A stretch of 64,000 nt of DNA from positions 112,061-176,060 of the forward strand of contig JBGVOE010000126.1 of NCBI GenBank assembly GCA_045126355.1, given 5' to 3'. A program made the translations under genes and the position numbers. Source of the stretch: CAZSIA01 sp045126355 (GTDB lineage Bacteria > Bacillota_I > Bacilli_A > Acholeplasmatales > Anaeroplasmataceae). The notes beneath the pieces are model-generated. The model was not told the origin of the DNA, ran no database searches, and saw nothing but the letters and a program-made list of their open reading frames with translations. Shown here in pieces: positions 38,409 to 48,078 of this stretch; position 1 is the stretch's first letter; each line of letters starts with the position of its first letter.

Positions 38409-39919
38409 AAAAAAATTTTTCTTAAAAATTTCCCGTATTCGAATGTAATTTTCTGAAAAAAGTTCATATTATTTTTTATATATACAATTTTTACTGTTTT
38501 TGAAGCGATTTTTTCATTCGTAACAGATGAAATAACATTTATTTCCAACCAATCTTCGCCATTAATATCAATTACATTGCATGTATAAGTATTTGGTTCA
38601 CTTGATATAATTTTTATTTGATTAGAAAAAGACACACTATCTTTTTTTGGCAAAACAATGTAATTGTATCTTGTTAAAATTTTTGTATTTGTACTTTCTT
38701 CGATAAAACTTATAGAAATTTTTTTAGTTTCTTCTAAATTTTTATAATATAATGAACAAATTAATTGATTAGTATCATGATTAAAACGATATTCTTTTAC
38801 ATGAGGTGTATTTGAATAATCTCTATAAGCAACACTGTTTTTAAAAAATTCAAAATATGTTTCATGATTATTTAAAATAGTTTGATTTTTAAAGTATTCA
38901 AAATTTTCAAAATCAATTCTCATGCAATCTTTTTCATTTAATAAATAATTTTCTTTATAAATCATAAGAGATAAACTGAACATAATTTCTTCATTAGTAT
39001 TTATTTCAGTAACTTTTATAGGTATTGTGTAAATTTGAAATGTTTTACCGCCGATAGTCTTCATATTAACATCACTATCTATTTCAATATCAACTTTTTG
39101 ACCATCAGCTAATTTTAAATTTTTATAAACATTATTTAAAATTTTTACACCTAATGCTTCATTAATAGTATCCATACTTGAATATCTATTTTCATATAAA
39201 TATGCTTGACCAATTTTTGCATCCTTAATAACATCTGATAAAGATAAAAAATTATCTTTTATTTCATCTAAGGATACTAAATAAATTGTAAAATTATATA
39301 AAACATTTTTAAAAATTATTGAAATGTTCATGGTTTTCTTTTCGCCATTATATTCAGAATATCCTTTTTTTAAAGCATTTTTAGCAGCAAGAGTTAAACT
39401 TATATCTTGATTAAATGAATTATTAACATCTTCAATAAATTCTTCTTCATTATTGTAATATTCGTAATAAAAATTAGTTTTTGTTTGTTCAACATTAAAA
39501 CCCAAATCAACAAACACATAAAATGTTTCTATTGATGTTCCTTTTGCTTTATAATAACCTTCTTTTGTTCTTTCATAGAAAAATATCTCTATCTTATATG
39601 TTCCTGTTTCTGTTAATTGATAAGCTGAAATATAAAATTCTCCATTAATTTTAAAACCGAAATTAGAATATTTAGGTGGGTTAGCCTTAATTTCTTTTTC
39701 ACCATATTTATCAAAACATTCTGTTCCAACATTATATAGATTAATTTTATTTAATGGAGTAATATAAGTAGCTTCTGTATAAATATCATTTTTAAAACAA
39801 TTAACATATTGAGAAAAATCAGAAGGTTGTATATCAATAGCATATACACTAAATGATAATGAAATCATCATAGTTAAAATAACACCGAAAAAGGTAAGTA
39901 TTTTATATTTTATACGCAT
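38405..39919 (-). CDS. Exported protein of the Tad operon, 504 aa
   Basis: 504 residues. A signal peptide (about residues 1-27, ending SFSVYA) is followed by a beta-rich extracellular region with many Tyr, Asn, Lys and Thr. No C-terminal membrane segment or sorting signal is visible; the end is basic (FLRKIFF). It overlaps the third TadE-like gene by ten bases and is the last gene of the cpaB-to-tad operon. A minor pilus component or surface protein is inferred from context. Its stop codon lies inside a promoter motif for the next unit. Confidence 0.7.
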   Translation of the reverse strand: MRIKYKILTFFGVILTMMISLSFSVYAIDIQPSDFSQYVNCFKNDIYTEATYITPLNKINLYNVGTECFDKYGEKEIKANPPKYSNFGFKINGEFYISAYQLTETGTYKIEIFFYERTKEGYYKAKGTSIETFYVFVDLGFNVEQTKTNFYYEYYNNEEEFIEDVNNSFNQDISLTLAAKNALKKGYSEYNGEKKTMNISIIFKNVLYNFTIYLVSLDEIKDNFLSLSDVIKDAKIGQAYLYENRYSSMDTINEALGVKILNNVYKNLKLADGQKVDIEIDSDVNMKTIGGKTFQIYTIPIKVTEINTNEEIMFSLSLMIYKENYLLNEKDCMRIDFENFEYFKNQTILNNHETYFEFFKNSVAYRDYSNTPHVKEYRFNHDTNQLICSLYYKNLEETKKISISFIEESTNTKILTRYNYIVLPKKDSVSFSNQIKIISSEPNTYTCNVIDINGEDWLEINVISSVTNEKIASKTVKIVYIKNNMNFFQKITFEYGKFLRKIFF

Positions 39920-40551
39920 GATGAATTCACCTCAACAACTATCTTTTGCCAATATTTGCTATCAATAACATATGGAGTAGCTAAATTTGCTGTTTCATCG
40001 ATAGCACCACTTTCGTCTACACCATGGCTAAATAACTCTCTTAAAGTGTTTTGATGTTCATAATACCATCCATAATCTGTCGTAAGATTAGGAGATGATG
40101 TATCATCGTTTAAACGTCCCCAGTAATTAACAACTTTCAATGATTTAATTTTTGGAATATAACAATAACATTTAAATTGAATTGTGTAATTTCCATCTTC
40201 TTCTTTAAAAGTAATAGTTTCATAAGTCCAAAGCCCATTATAACCATCAATTTGTTTAAAGTAAGCATCAAATTCTTCTATAATTTTAGCTTGTTGAGAA
40301 GAGTTGTAATTGCAATAATCTTTTCTAACACCTGTGTCATCTAATCTTGATACTATATTTGCATTATATTTATTTGCGTATTCAAAATACGAAGTTATAG
40401 AATTTTTGATTTCTGTTCTATAAACTGTATTATTTCTTTGATTACAAACAAGTGTAGAAACAATAGCTAAAATAATAGGAATCATGATAATTGCTATAAT
40501 AGCGTATCCACCTTTTCTTGAAAAAAGGAATTTTTTAATTTTTTTCTTCAT
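39910..40551 (-). CDS. TadE/TadG-like pseudopilin
   Basis: 213 residues from the ATG at 40551, placed by GGAGGAAG. A short basic leader (KFLFSRKGG) precedes one hydrophobic segment (YAIIAIIMIPIILAIVSTLV), and the remainder is extracellular. This is the type IV pilin-like N-terminus of TadE/TadG/TadF minor pilins, which help assembly and tip formation. The usual Glu5 is not obvious, so processing by the prepilin peptidase is uncertain. Third of three such genes in the operon. Confidence 0.7.
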   Translation of the reverse strand: MKKKIKKFLFSRKGGYAIIAIIMIPIILAIVSTLVCNQRNNTVYRTEIKNSITSYFEYANKYNANIVSRLDDTGVRKDYCNYNSSQQAKIIEEFDAYFKQIDGYNGLWTYETITFKEEDGNYTIQFKCYCYIPKIKSLKVVNYWGRLNDDTSSPNLTTDYGWYYEHQNTLRELFSHGVDESGAIDETANLATPYVIDSKYWQKIVVEVNSSCV

Positions 40552-40568
40552 AAAACTTCCTCCATACA

Positions 40569-41201
40569 TTAAGAAATAATCATTGAAGTAACAGTACAAT
40601 TAATTAATCCAGACATTCCATAATCAAAAGTTGTACTTTCTCTTGTGGAAGCATTATAAATTGTTACTTTACTTACTTCATTTATAATAGGTAATACTGA
40701 TTTTTGAGTTTTAATAGTTATATAATTACCTTTCACCCATAAATCATTTAAGGCAGTATATTTATTTTTAAAATTTTGAGAAATGTTAAAATTGAAACTT
40801 GGAACATTATTTCTAAATGAAACTAAATTAGTGAAATAAGTTGTTTCATCTGGATTATCAGAAAATTCTAATGTGGCTTTTTGTGTTCCATCATTTGAAA
40901 TAATTGAAATTTCTAAAATTGTAACTGTTGTACCGATAATAGATTCTTCATCTAAATTATCTGGCATTGTTTTTTTAACTTCACTCGCTATACTACATAA
41001 AGCATCATAAAGTGTTCTTTCTGTAACGGCACTTCTTGCGTAATCTGTACTAATATCTTCAACATTACTTTTTGTTACATAACAAATAATATTGATGGTT
41101 GTATATAGTATCAGAAAAATTGTAAATGGAATTAAGACCATTATTTCAAATAGTTCTTTTCCTTGTTTGGCTTTTAAAAAATTTAAAAATTTATTTTTCA
41201 T
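40569..41201 (-). CDS. TadE-like pseudopilin
   Basis: 210 residues from the ATG at 41201; a GTG nine bases earlier belongs to the ribosome site. The leader KAKQGKELFEIMVLIPFTIF has the Gly-x-x-x-(x)-Glu pattern of class III prepilins before a hydrophobic helix, followed by an extracellular domain of about 160 residues. It lies nine bases after the first TadE-like gene. Role: minor pilin needed for Tad pilus assembly, by family. Confidence 0.75.
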   Translation of the reverse strand: MKNKFLNFLKAKQGKELFEIMVLIPFTIFLILYTTINIICYVTKSNVEDISTDYARSAVTERTLYDALCSIASEVKKTMPDNLDEESIIGTTVTILEISIISNDGTQKATLEFSDNPDETTYFTNLVSFRNNVPSFNFNISQNFKNKYTALNDLWVKGNYITIKTQKSVLPIINEVSKVTIYNASTRESTTFDYGMSGLINCTVTSMIIS

Positions 41202-41210
41202 GATTTTCAC

Positions 41211-41678
41211 CTACTTATAATTAAGAACTACAGAAAATTCATTAGTAAATTTTGGCGGGAAAAAATATACAGTTTGACCAGCAATTTCCATTGATGAAAA
41301 TCTCATATCATCAAAAGGTGTATTAATAGTAACTCTAATTTTTACTGTTTCGCCAGCATCAGCTATACTCCAATCACTTATTTCTTCATTTGATTTAGTT
41401 AATAGCCACATATCGATTTCACCAACTTCAATACCATCAACATCAGCTATTGTTAAATATTCACTAATGGTTTCTATCGCTTCTTCTTTAGACTTAGATT
41501 GAGAAACGATAGAACCTATTGCAAGTGATTCATGAGCAAGTGCATATCTTGAATTCGAAATAATTAATGTTCTACCAATAAAAATAAGAGTTGCAAGCCA
41601 TAAAGGAACAACTATCATGGCTTCAAATGCTGAAGAACCTATTTTATTATTTTTAATAAATTTGATAAATCTTTTCAT
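41211..41678 (-). CDS. tadE: TadE-like pseudopilin
   Basis: 155 residues from the ATG at 41678. The leader NNKIGSSAFEAMIVVPLWLA fits the TadE signature, with Glu in the processed N-terminus and a hydrophobic helix. The globular part ends in strands (INTPFDDMRFSSM). The gene starts inside the end of the prepilin peptidase gene, overlapping it by about 26 bases, with AAAGGAGAG as ribosome site. This is the shortest and most TadE-like of the three. Confidence 0.78.
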   Translation of the reverse strand: MKRFIKFIKNNKIGSSAFEAMIVVPLWLATLIFIGRTLIISNSRYALAHESLAIGSIVSQSKSKEEAIETISEYLTIADVDGIEVGEIDMWLLTKSNEEISDWSIADAGETVKIRVTINTPFDDMRFSSMEIAGQTVYFFPPKFTNEFSVVLNYK

Positions 41679-42201
41679 CAAACATCAACTCTCCTTTCAA
41701 ATTAAGATAACAATAAGATAAACCGATTGTTGCTATCATAAAAATTGTTGTAATTGTAGCACCTTGATTAAAACTTAGGTATTTTCCAATAAGCAAGAAT
41801 AATAATGAAAGCCCTAAATAAGGTCCACATCTAACATATTTTCCATTTCCGTTTGCATAAGAAACAACTATACCGATTAAAATAAATAAACAAAACCAAA
41901 GCATATATTCAACAATTAATATAAAATTGTTAATAAAAAGCATTGATACAATAATCATTTTCATATCTCCACCACCAATAGCAAGTTCGCCGGTGATTAA
42001 AAAGAATACGAAAAATAATAAAAAAGTTCCGAAAGCTAAAACCAAAGGTATCCACCAATTTGTTTTAATATTAATAAAATAATAAACAAGTCCTAAGACC
42101 CCTAACACTATATTTAAAGCGTTAGGGATTTCAGAAGTTGCGTAATCTCTAATTGAGATTAACAATAATACTAAAAATAAAATTATGTAAAAAGCTATCA
42201 T
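41653..42201 (-). CDS. tadV: TadV/CpaA prepilin peptidase
   Basis: 182 residues, about six membrane segments. The two catalytic aspartates of A24 peptidases are visible in IRDYATSEIPN near residue 20 and in GGGDMKM near residue 80. It cleaves the leaders of Flp and TadE-like prepilins at the cytoplasmic face. It is the short form without an N-methylation domain, as usual for Tad systems. Its ATG overlaps the TGA of CpaE. Confidence 0.9.
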   Translation of the reverse strand: MIAFYIILFLVLLLISIRDYATSEIPNALNIVLGVLGLVYYFINIKTNWWIPLVLAFGTFLLFFVFFLITGELAIGGGDMKMIIVSMLFINNFILIVEYMLWFCLFILIGIVVSYANGNGKYVRCGPYLGLSLLFLLIGKYLSFNQGATITTIFMIATIGLSYCYLNLKGELMFDEKIYQIY

Positions 42202-44192
42202 TTTAAATTTTTAGAAAGCAATTTATAATATTGTTTCCATACCTTTTTATTCAGAGTTTTTGGTTGAGTAGCTAATTTAGGGAAACCTTTTTTTGTAAGA
42301 CTTATATCACTACAAGCTTTTAAATCTGAAACAAAAGTATCAATATCTTTCTTTGATAAATCACTAGATACATACTCTTTTAAAGTTAATGTTTTTGGTG
42401 CATCTTCAACTGATTCTACATTATCAGTTTGATTTACTTCATTTTGTAAAGTTTCTTCTGTTAAAACTTCTGTTGTATCATTAACTTTTTCTTCATTTAA
42501 AGGAGTATCTACATTTTTAACTTCTTCGACTACAGTTTCTAAAGTTGATTTAACTTCTTCTTGTTTTTTATCTTTAGGTGTAGTCTTTTTCTTATTTTTC
42601 TTTTCTTCATTCAATTTCTTTGTAGCTTCTTTAATTTCTAATTCTTTAGCCTTTTTTCTTTCAATTTCTTTTTTCTTTTGAATAACTTTAATGTTATCAG
42701 ATAAATTTCTTGATTTGAAAATAGGTAAAATATTATGACATAAAGCAATTACAACAGTTTTAAATTGAGTAGTATTCATAGCAATAAATCCGTAATTGTT
42801 GTTATATGTAACAACTTCTGGACTATAACTTGCTGTTGCAACCACATTTCTTAAACCGTCATTGTGCTTCATGATTTCTTCATAAACATCTACAAAGCTT
42901 TCATTAAAACGAGATTTAAAACCTTTATTAACAACTGGAATTAATTTTGTTGTAATATAATTAGAATTTTTAGTTTCATCTAATGTAGTTTTTAAATTAT
43001 CTAAATCTAATAATGTAGGTTCTAATGGATAAATAATTTTACTTGAACTTCTAAATAAAATATCATTGATATCGTTATAATCAGCAGATGTATCAAATAC
43101 TACTACGTTAAAGCAACTCTTTAAAATACCGATAATCTTTTTTATAATTCTTTCAAATAATTCATCATCACCGAAAGCCATCATTCTTTCAATTAAACGT
43201 TTAGGAATATCACCTTGACCTAAACATAAAACATACATTGGTGAATTTTTTAATCTAATACAATAATTAATTTTAAATTCTGGTTCAGAATAATAAATTT
43301 TATCAAGAGGAATACCTTGTTCCATTTTTGATAAGATACTATCAATTAATGTATAAACATTAGGATTAGGATTTGTAATACCTAACATAGTTCTTAAATT
43401 TCCTCTTTCGAAGTCAAAATCTACTAAACAAGTTTCAAGAGTTCCTTTTTCAGAAATTCTTTTTGATAAAGTAGCATTTGCAAAAATATTAGCAATTTCT
43501 TTTGCAAAAGTAGTTTTACCAGTTCCACCTTTTTTAGAATATACTGTAACAATTTGGCATTGAGAAATATTTGTAATCTTTTCAGAATTTTCTTTATGTT
43601 CAACTTCACGAACAAAATTTTCCATTGATTTTTCTTCTGTAACTTCTTCGTTTACAGTATAAGCTTCTTCTTTGGAAAGTGTATTATCAACAACTACTTC
43701 ATTATTTTGAAGCGAAGTTTCATTATTATCTTCAACTGTTGAAACAACAACTTCTTCCACTATTGGATTTTCTACTGGTTTAGTAGATGGAATATAATCA
43801 TCTTTTTCGGTTACTTCTTTATAACCATTTGCATTATAATTAATTAATTGTTCTAATACTGATTTAGGAGTAATTTGAGATTTATCAAGATTAATAAATG
43901 TAAATACACCCTCTTTATTAAAATTAGAAATTACAGCATTAGTTCTATTTGTGTCTTTTGAGATAAATACAATAGTTGTTTTAATAACAACTTCTAAAAT
44001 TGCTTTAATTTGTTCTTCATTTAAATAATCTGCAATAATGAAGTCTGGTTGAGAAAAACCGATATTTTCAATTAAATCAGAAGAGTATGGAGAAGCATAA
44101 ACTATCTCCAACTCTTTACTATAATTTGTAATTGCTCTATTTAAGGCGTTATTTAATTCGACATCTGTACCTGTAATAATTAAACTTTTCAT
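42198..44192 (-). CDS. cpaE: CpaE/TadZ-like ATPase with receiver-like domain and charged C-terminal extension
   Basis: 664 residues. The N-terminal 115 residues look like a receiver-type domain (SLIITGTDVELNN, PDFIIADYL). An acidic linker leads to the ParA/MinD-type ATPase with the deviant Walker A VYSKKGGTGKTTFAK near residue 215 and VVFDTSADYND. CpaE/TadZ places the pilus machine at the cell pole. From about residue 500 there is an unusual extension: a Lys/Glu-rich coiled coil (KKKEIERKKAKELEIKEA), an acidic stretch and a short C-terminal domain. It follows CpaB by 20 nt. Confidence 0.85.
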   Translation of the reverse strand: MKSLIITGTDVELNNALNRAITNYSKELEIVYASPYSSDLIENIGFSQPDFIIADYLNEEQIKAILEVVIKTTIVFISKDTNRTNAVISNFNKEGVFTFINLDKSQITPKSVLEQLINYNANGYKEVTEKDDYIPSTKPVENPIVEEVVVSTVEDNNETSLQNNEVVVDNTLSKEEAYTVNEEVTEEKSMENFVREVEHKENSEKITNISQCQIVTVYSKKGGTGKTTFAKEIANIFANATLSKRISEKGTLETCLVDFDFERGNLRTMLGITNPNPNVYTLIDSILSKMEQGIPLDKIYYSEPEFKINYCIRLKNSPMYVLCLGQGDIPKRLIERMMAFGDDELFERIIKKIIGILKSCFNVVVFDTSADYNDINDILFRSSSKIIYPLEPTLLDLDNLKTTLDETKNSNYITTKLIPVVNKGFKSRFNESFVDVYEEIMKHNDGLRNVVATASYSPEVVTYNNNYGFIAMNTTQFKTVVIALCHNILPIFKSRNLSDNIKVIQKKKEIERKKAKELEIKEATKKLNEEKKNKKKTTPKDKKQEEVKSTLETVVEEVKNVDTPLNEEKVNDTTEVLTEETLQNEVNQTDNVESVEDAPKTLTLKEYVSSDLSKKDIDTFVSDLKACSDISLTKKGFPKLATQPKTLNKKVWKQYYKLLSKNLK

Positions 44193-44212
44193 AATATTAA
44201 TTTTCTCCTTTA

Positions 44213-46657
44213 TTAATAATTAATTTTTACATTAGTGATAATTGTTTCGCCATTTTCTAAAACAAATTCAACTTTTAAACTTTCAATAAATGATACTAAA
44301 TCTTCACTATTAAACATTTTTTTACCATCTTCATTAACATAAAGATTTGATAAATCAATAGGTGACTGAGTATAAACAAAACCAATTAATTTTAAGAAAT
44401 CTTCTGTTTTAGCTTGATTAGTATTTAAAGAATTAATAACTTCTTCACTTGTGAAATTATCAATCATAGCTTGAACAGATTCTTTTGATAATTGTTTTGA
44501 ATTTTTACCCGGAACAAAACCTAAAACATCATATAAAGCATTTGCATCTACATTTAAAATTTCTGCTAAATTTTCAACAGTTGCTTTATCAGTGTAATAT
44601 CTTGTTGATGGAAATGAATAGAATAATTGAAGTTTTAATTCTGTATCCATGCCATAATCCATAATTACATTTACTTCTTTAATTTTTTGATTACCGAAAA
44701 CACCATAAGTGTCAACATGATTAAATAAATTTTCAAATGATAAATTATCTAAAACACCTAATTCAATATTTAAATCAATTCCACGAATTAATAAATTTTT
44801 AAAATATGTTTTTGAATAGATGCCATCAATAAATAACATCTTATCAGCATCTGTTAAATTAGCTAAAACAGAAAATTTAGCTGCTTTATAATTTGAAGTT
44901 TCTTGAATATTTGCAACAACTTTTGCTTCTTCAGTATCAGTAGCCTCTTTCTTTTCAACTGTCAATTTAATAGCATATTTTTCAAACATTGCATCGATAT
45001 TTTTAACAATTTGAATTTTTGTACCTTGTTTAATATCTTCTGTGCCATCTGATAATAAAATTTTACAATTTGAATAAACGAATACATTTTCAACATTTTC
45101 TGATTCTTCAAAAGTTAAAATAACTTTATAAGCAACATCATTATGTTCATAATTTATTTCTTTTGTTAATAAACCATTAGCACTTGTATATTTTGAAGAA
45201 TAACCTTTTTCGTCTGTCCAAGTTACTTCATAAGTACCATTTGCTTCATCAATTAATGTATAAGTTCCTTCTTTTGCTTTAATATCGGCAAAAATTTCAC
45301 TTAAAACATATACTTTATAATTTGGATTATTTAAAACTGCTTGACTTAATAAATCTTTTAAATCAGAATCAGATTCATTATATACATCTTTTTCAGTTAA
45401 ATAATTTAATGTTAAATCTAAATCAATAGTATTATTACCATTTTCATCCTTATATTCATAATCTTCATATTCAATTACAAAACATACTTTTTGATAAGGA
45501 ACGAATGTTTTATCATTATATAAACCTAATAAAATTTCATAATAACCTTCAGCATATGCTTCTTTGAAAGTAGTTGTAAATAAACCAGTTTGTGAATTAT
45601 ATGCTTTATTTGTATTAAGACCAGTAGCATCCATATATTGACCACTAGAACCATCTAAATTGTAATGAACAATTTTCATAGCTGGATAAGGTGTATTGAA
45701 TGTAATATCATATTGGACATCTGCTTGATTATTTAAAGTTTGGATAAATGTTGGATACATAGTTTCATCAACAAAATCAACTTTTGGAGTAAAATCAGAT
45801 AATTTTTCTTCAATACGTTCACCATCTAAATTTGTATAAGTTAATAATGTTGGAGTTTCAACTAATTTTTCTAATGTTAAACCAGAACCTAATAATAAAC
45901 TAGATGTTTCTTTTTCGACAGTTGTTTCCCATTTTTTAATATAGCCAGCATGGAATGTTAATTGACCATTTTTAGCAATAGTAGAAATAATAGGATATTC
46001 TTTTTGTTCTACAATAACACCTACATTTGTTAATAAACCAGATTCATCAAATACTAAACTATGAACTACTGCATGATTTGTTAAAATACCATTATAAGTT
46101 CCTTCTGCTTCAACAGTATTTCCTTCATCATCAAGAATTTCGTATAAATATTTTTGATAACCTTCGATTGAAATTTCATCGCCTTTTTCAAAACCGTTAA
46201 TAGGCGTATTAGTTTCATTAACTGCCAAAACAATATAGTTAGGAGTTTCAAATCTCCATTCAATTCCAGAACTTAATCCAAATGTTTTATTTGTGTAATC
46301 ACCATAAACGCTAGGAGCAATCGCTTCAAATAATTGTTTTGTTACTGGTTGACCCGCAGGAATTGTACCAACAGCAATTAATGAAGAAATTTGAGCAGTT
46401 GATGTTACGATTTCGCCACCATTGGCTGTAATTTCATCCACCGCAGCCTTTGGATATTCTACTTTTTTTAACTTATTCGCAATTAGTGTATCATCTACTG
46501 TTTCACCAGCTTGAATAACTTTGGTAGTCATATATATTTGAGTGGTTGCATTTTCGTTTGCAGTATTTTGCATAAATAAAAATGCACCAGCAATAGCAAG
46601 TAGGACAATAGTGTAAACACCAATTAAAATAAAAGTTTTTTTGTTACTTTTTACCAT
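44213..46657 (-). CDS. cpaB: CpaB/RcpC-like pilus assembly protein with very long C-terminal extension
   Basis: 814 residues. One N-terminal membrane segment (about 7-29), then a SAF domain (about 38-115) with IQAGETVDDTLI and GTIPAGQPVT, as in CpaB/RcpC. Typical CpaB is about 250-300 residues, so roughly 600 extra residues of beta-rich extracellular sequence are attached. In a single-membrane cell without secretin the protein may stabilise the pilus in the cell wall. It leads the operon CpaB-CpaE-TadV-TadE-like genes under a TATAAT-class promoter. The SAF domain is nearly duplicated in the lipoprotein at 5952. Confidence 0.85.
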   Translation of the reverse strand: MVKSNKKTFILIGVYTIVLLAIAGAFLFMQNTANENATTQIYMTTKVIQAGETVDDTLIANKLKKVEYPKAAVDEITANGGEIVTSTAQISSLIAVGTIPAGQPVTKQLFEAIAPSVYGDYTNKTFGLSSGIEWRFETPNYIVLAVNETNTPINGFEKGDEISIEGYQKYLYEILDDEGNTVEAEGTYNGILTNHAVVHSLVFDESGLLTNVGVIVEQKEYPIISTIAKNGQLTFHAGYIKKWETTVEKETSSLLLGSGLTLEKLVETPTLLTYTNLDGERIEEKLSDFTPKVDFVDETMYPTFIQTLNNQADVQYDITFNTPYPAMKIVHYNLDGSSGQYMDATGLNTNKAYNSQTGLFTTTFKEAYAEGYYEILLGLYNDKTFVPYQKVCFVIEYEDYEYKDENGNNTIDLDLTLNYLTEKDVYNESDSDLKDLLSQAVLNNPNYKVYVLSEIFADIKAKEGTYTLIDEANGTYEVTWTDEKGYSSKYTSANGLLTKEINYEHNDVAYKVILTFEESENVENVFVYSNCKILLSDGTEDIKQGTKIQIVKNIDAMFEKYAIKLTVEKKEATDTEEAKVVANIQETSNYKAAKFSVLANLTDADKMLFIDGIYSKTYFKNLLIRGIDLNIELGVLDNLSFENLFNHVDTYGVFGNQKIKEVNVIMDYGMDTELKLQLFYSFPSTRYYTDKATVENLAEILNVDANALYDVLGFVPGKNSKQLSKESVQAMIDNFTSEEVINSLNTNQAKTEDFLKLIGFVYTQSPIDLSNLYVNEDGKKMFNSEDLVSFIESLKVEFVLENGETIITNVKINY

Positions 46658-46706
46658 AATTTAATTTTTCCTCTTTTCATCTTAGTTTTATTTTTTGTAT
46701 ATGTAT

Positions 46707-46718
46707 ATTATAGTTTTT
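46707..46718 (-). promoter_or_regulatory. Element promoter motif, TATAAT class
   Basis: Minus-strand AAAAACTATAAT; 50 nt before cpaB, drives the long Tad operon. Confidence 0.7.
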
Positions 46719-46731
46719 GAGTTAAGAAAAA

Positions 46732-46753
46732 AAGGAAGATTTCAATCTTCCTT
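46732..46753 (-). terminator. Hairpin terminator of the 46768 gene
   Basis: AAGGAAGATT/AATCTTCCTT, ten pairs, two-base loop. Confidence 0.65.
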
Positions 46754-46767
46754 AATCATTTTTTGAA

Positions 46768-47988
46768 TCATTCTACTATATTAACTTTAGTATTAGATAC
46801 ATAAACACTAAAATCAATGACTGATTCGTTACCTCCCTTCTCATAAACTGTTAAAGAAGGTTTTTCTTCCATTTCTTCATATTCTTTTTGACTCATATTG
46901 TGATAACCATAATTATTTTTGTCATCACAAGAAGATATATTATTTTCATAATATTCTTCTGTAACGAAATCAAAATCAAATGCAAAGAATTGAGATTGAA
47001 TGGAATTTAAGTTGTAATAGCTTCCAAGTTCTAAACAAACTTCTTCTTTTGATTTCACGCAATCATTTGTAAAATCATTACAAGGTTGCATTCCATTAGA
47101 AAACATTGAAATTAATAATTTTTTCATTTGAGCCTCAGCATATTTACCATTCATTAAATAAATATCTTCAGTTTGAGATTTAACATTCCAAAAATTATTA
47201 AAATTAGTTACTAATACTTCATCTAAATTTTCGTAAGAAAATTTGTTCCGATTATAATTAGAATTTGAGACACCATACATTTTAATTGTATTTTTTTCTA
47301 ATCCTGAAAAATCGCCTTCAAAAGCTTGATAATTATTAAAGTTAAATGTTGGGGTTTTTACATTAACTTTTAAATTATCTTTTTTAAATTTTTGATAAAG
47401 ATTGATAACTTCACCATCTAAAATATAGAATTTTGGCATTTCTACTTCATCTTCATTTGAATACCAAGTATTCACTGAATAATAGAAATTTGAATTTGCT
47501 GGTAGCATTTCAAAACCCGCTAATTTAGATGATGATAAGGTAATTCTTGAATAAAACTTATTTTCGATAACGTATACCCAAGATGAATATTCATTATCTC
47601 CACAAGTTGATTCTCTCATACCTTTAATGTTTCCTAAGCCGTCAATATATCCTAACATATAAGGAATTTCATCCTTTGCATCAGAATACATAAGCCATGA
47701 ACCATTGTTTGAAAAGTTTTCTAAAGAAGAATTAAAATCTTCTAAAAACTCTTCGGCAGTTGTAATTTCATAATTTACTTCTTTTGATTCATATGTATTA
47801 TTGCAATACTTTCTATAATCAAAATCTTTTAAATCCTCTTTTAAAGTTACAGAATTATTGTTATTTGAAACAACATTTCCTTTCGCTTTAATTCCAGTTG
47901 AATTTAAAACTACAACTGTAGCTGCAGATGCACCAATTCCAAGTACAGTTGATGCAGCCACTATCACTTTTTTAAAAATTTTCTTCAC
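46768..47988 (-). CDS. Exported hypothetical protein, 406 aa
   Basis: 406 residues starting at a GTG after AGGAGGAAATAGGAA. The N-terminus is a basic region plus a hydrophobic Ala/Val-rich segment (about 7-28), a signal peptide or anchor. The extracellular part has a few cysteines (YCNNTY, CGDNEY, CNDFTNDC, SSCDDK) that could form disulfides. It lies between the CpaB operon and the giant protein but has a TATATA-class promoter, unlike those neighbours. It has a 10-bp terminator. Unrecognised. Confidence 0.65.
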   Translation of the reverse strand: MKKIFKKVIVAASTVLGIGASAATVVVLNSTGIKAKGNVVSNNNNSVTLKEDLKDFDYRKYCNNTYESKEVNYEITTAEEFLEDFNSSLENFSNNGSWLMYSDAKDEIPYMLGYIDGLGNIKGMRESTCGDNEYSSWVYVIENKFYSRITLSSSKLAGFEMLPANSNFYYSVNTWYSNEDEVEMPKFYILDGEVINLYQKFKKDNLKVNVKTPTFNFNNYQAFEGDFSGLEKNTIKMYGVSNSNYNRNKFSYENLDEVLVTNFNNFWNVKSQTEDIYLMNGKYAEAQMKKLLISMFSNGMQPCNDFTNDCVKSKEEVCLELGSYYNLNSIQSQFFAFDFDFVTEEYYENNISSCDDKNNYGYHNMSQKEYEEMEEKPSLTVYEKGGNESVIDFSVYVSNTKVNIVE

Positions 47989-48027
47989 TTCCTATTTCCT
48001 CCTAATTCTAAAAAATGTGATTGTATA

Positions 48028-48042
48028 TAATATATAGTTTTA
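48028..48042 (-). promoter_or_regulatory. Element promoter motif, TATATA class
   Basis: Minus-strand TAAAACTATATATTA; 40-nt leader to the GTG of the 46768-47988 gene. Confidence 0.72.
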
Positions 48043-48050
48043 AAAAAAGA

Positions 48051-48073
48051 AAAAGTCTATTTTGTAGACTTTT
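48051..48073 (-). terminator. Hairpin terminator of the Ntn hydrolase gene
   Basis: AAAAGTCTA/TAGACTTTT, nine pairs. Confidence 0.66.
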
Positions 48074-48078
48074 AATCA

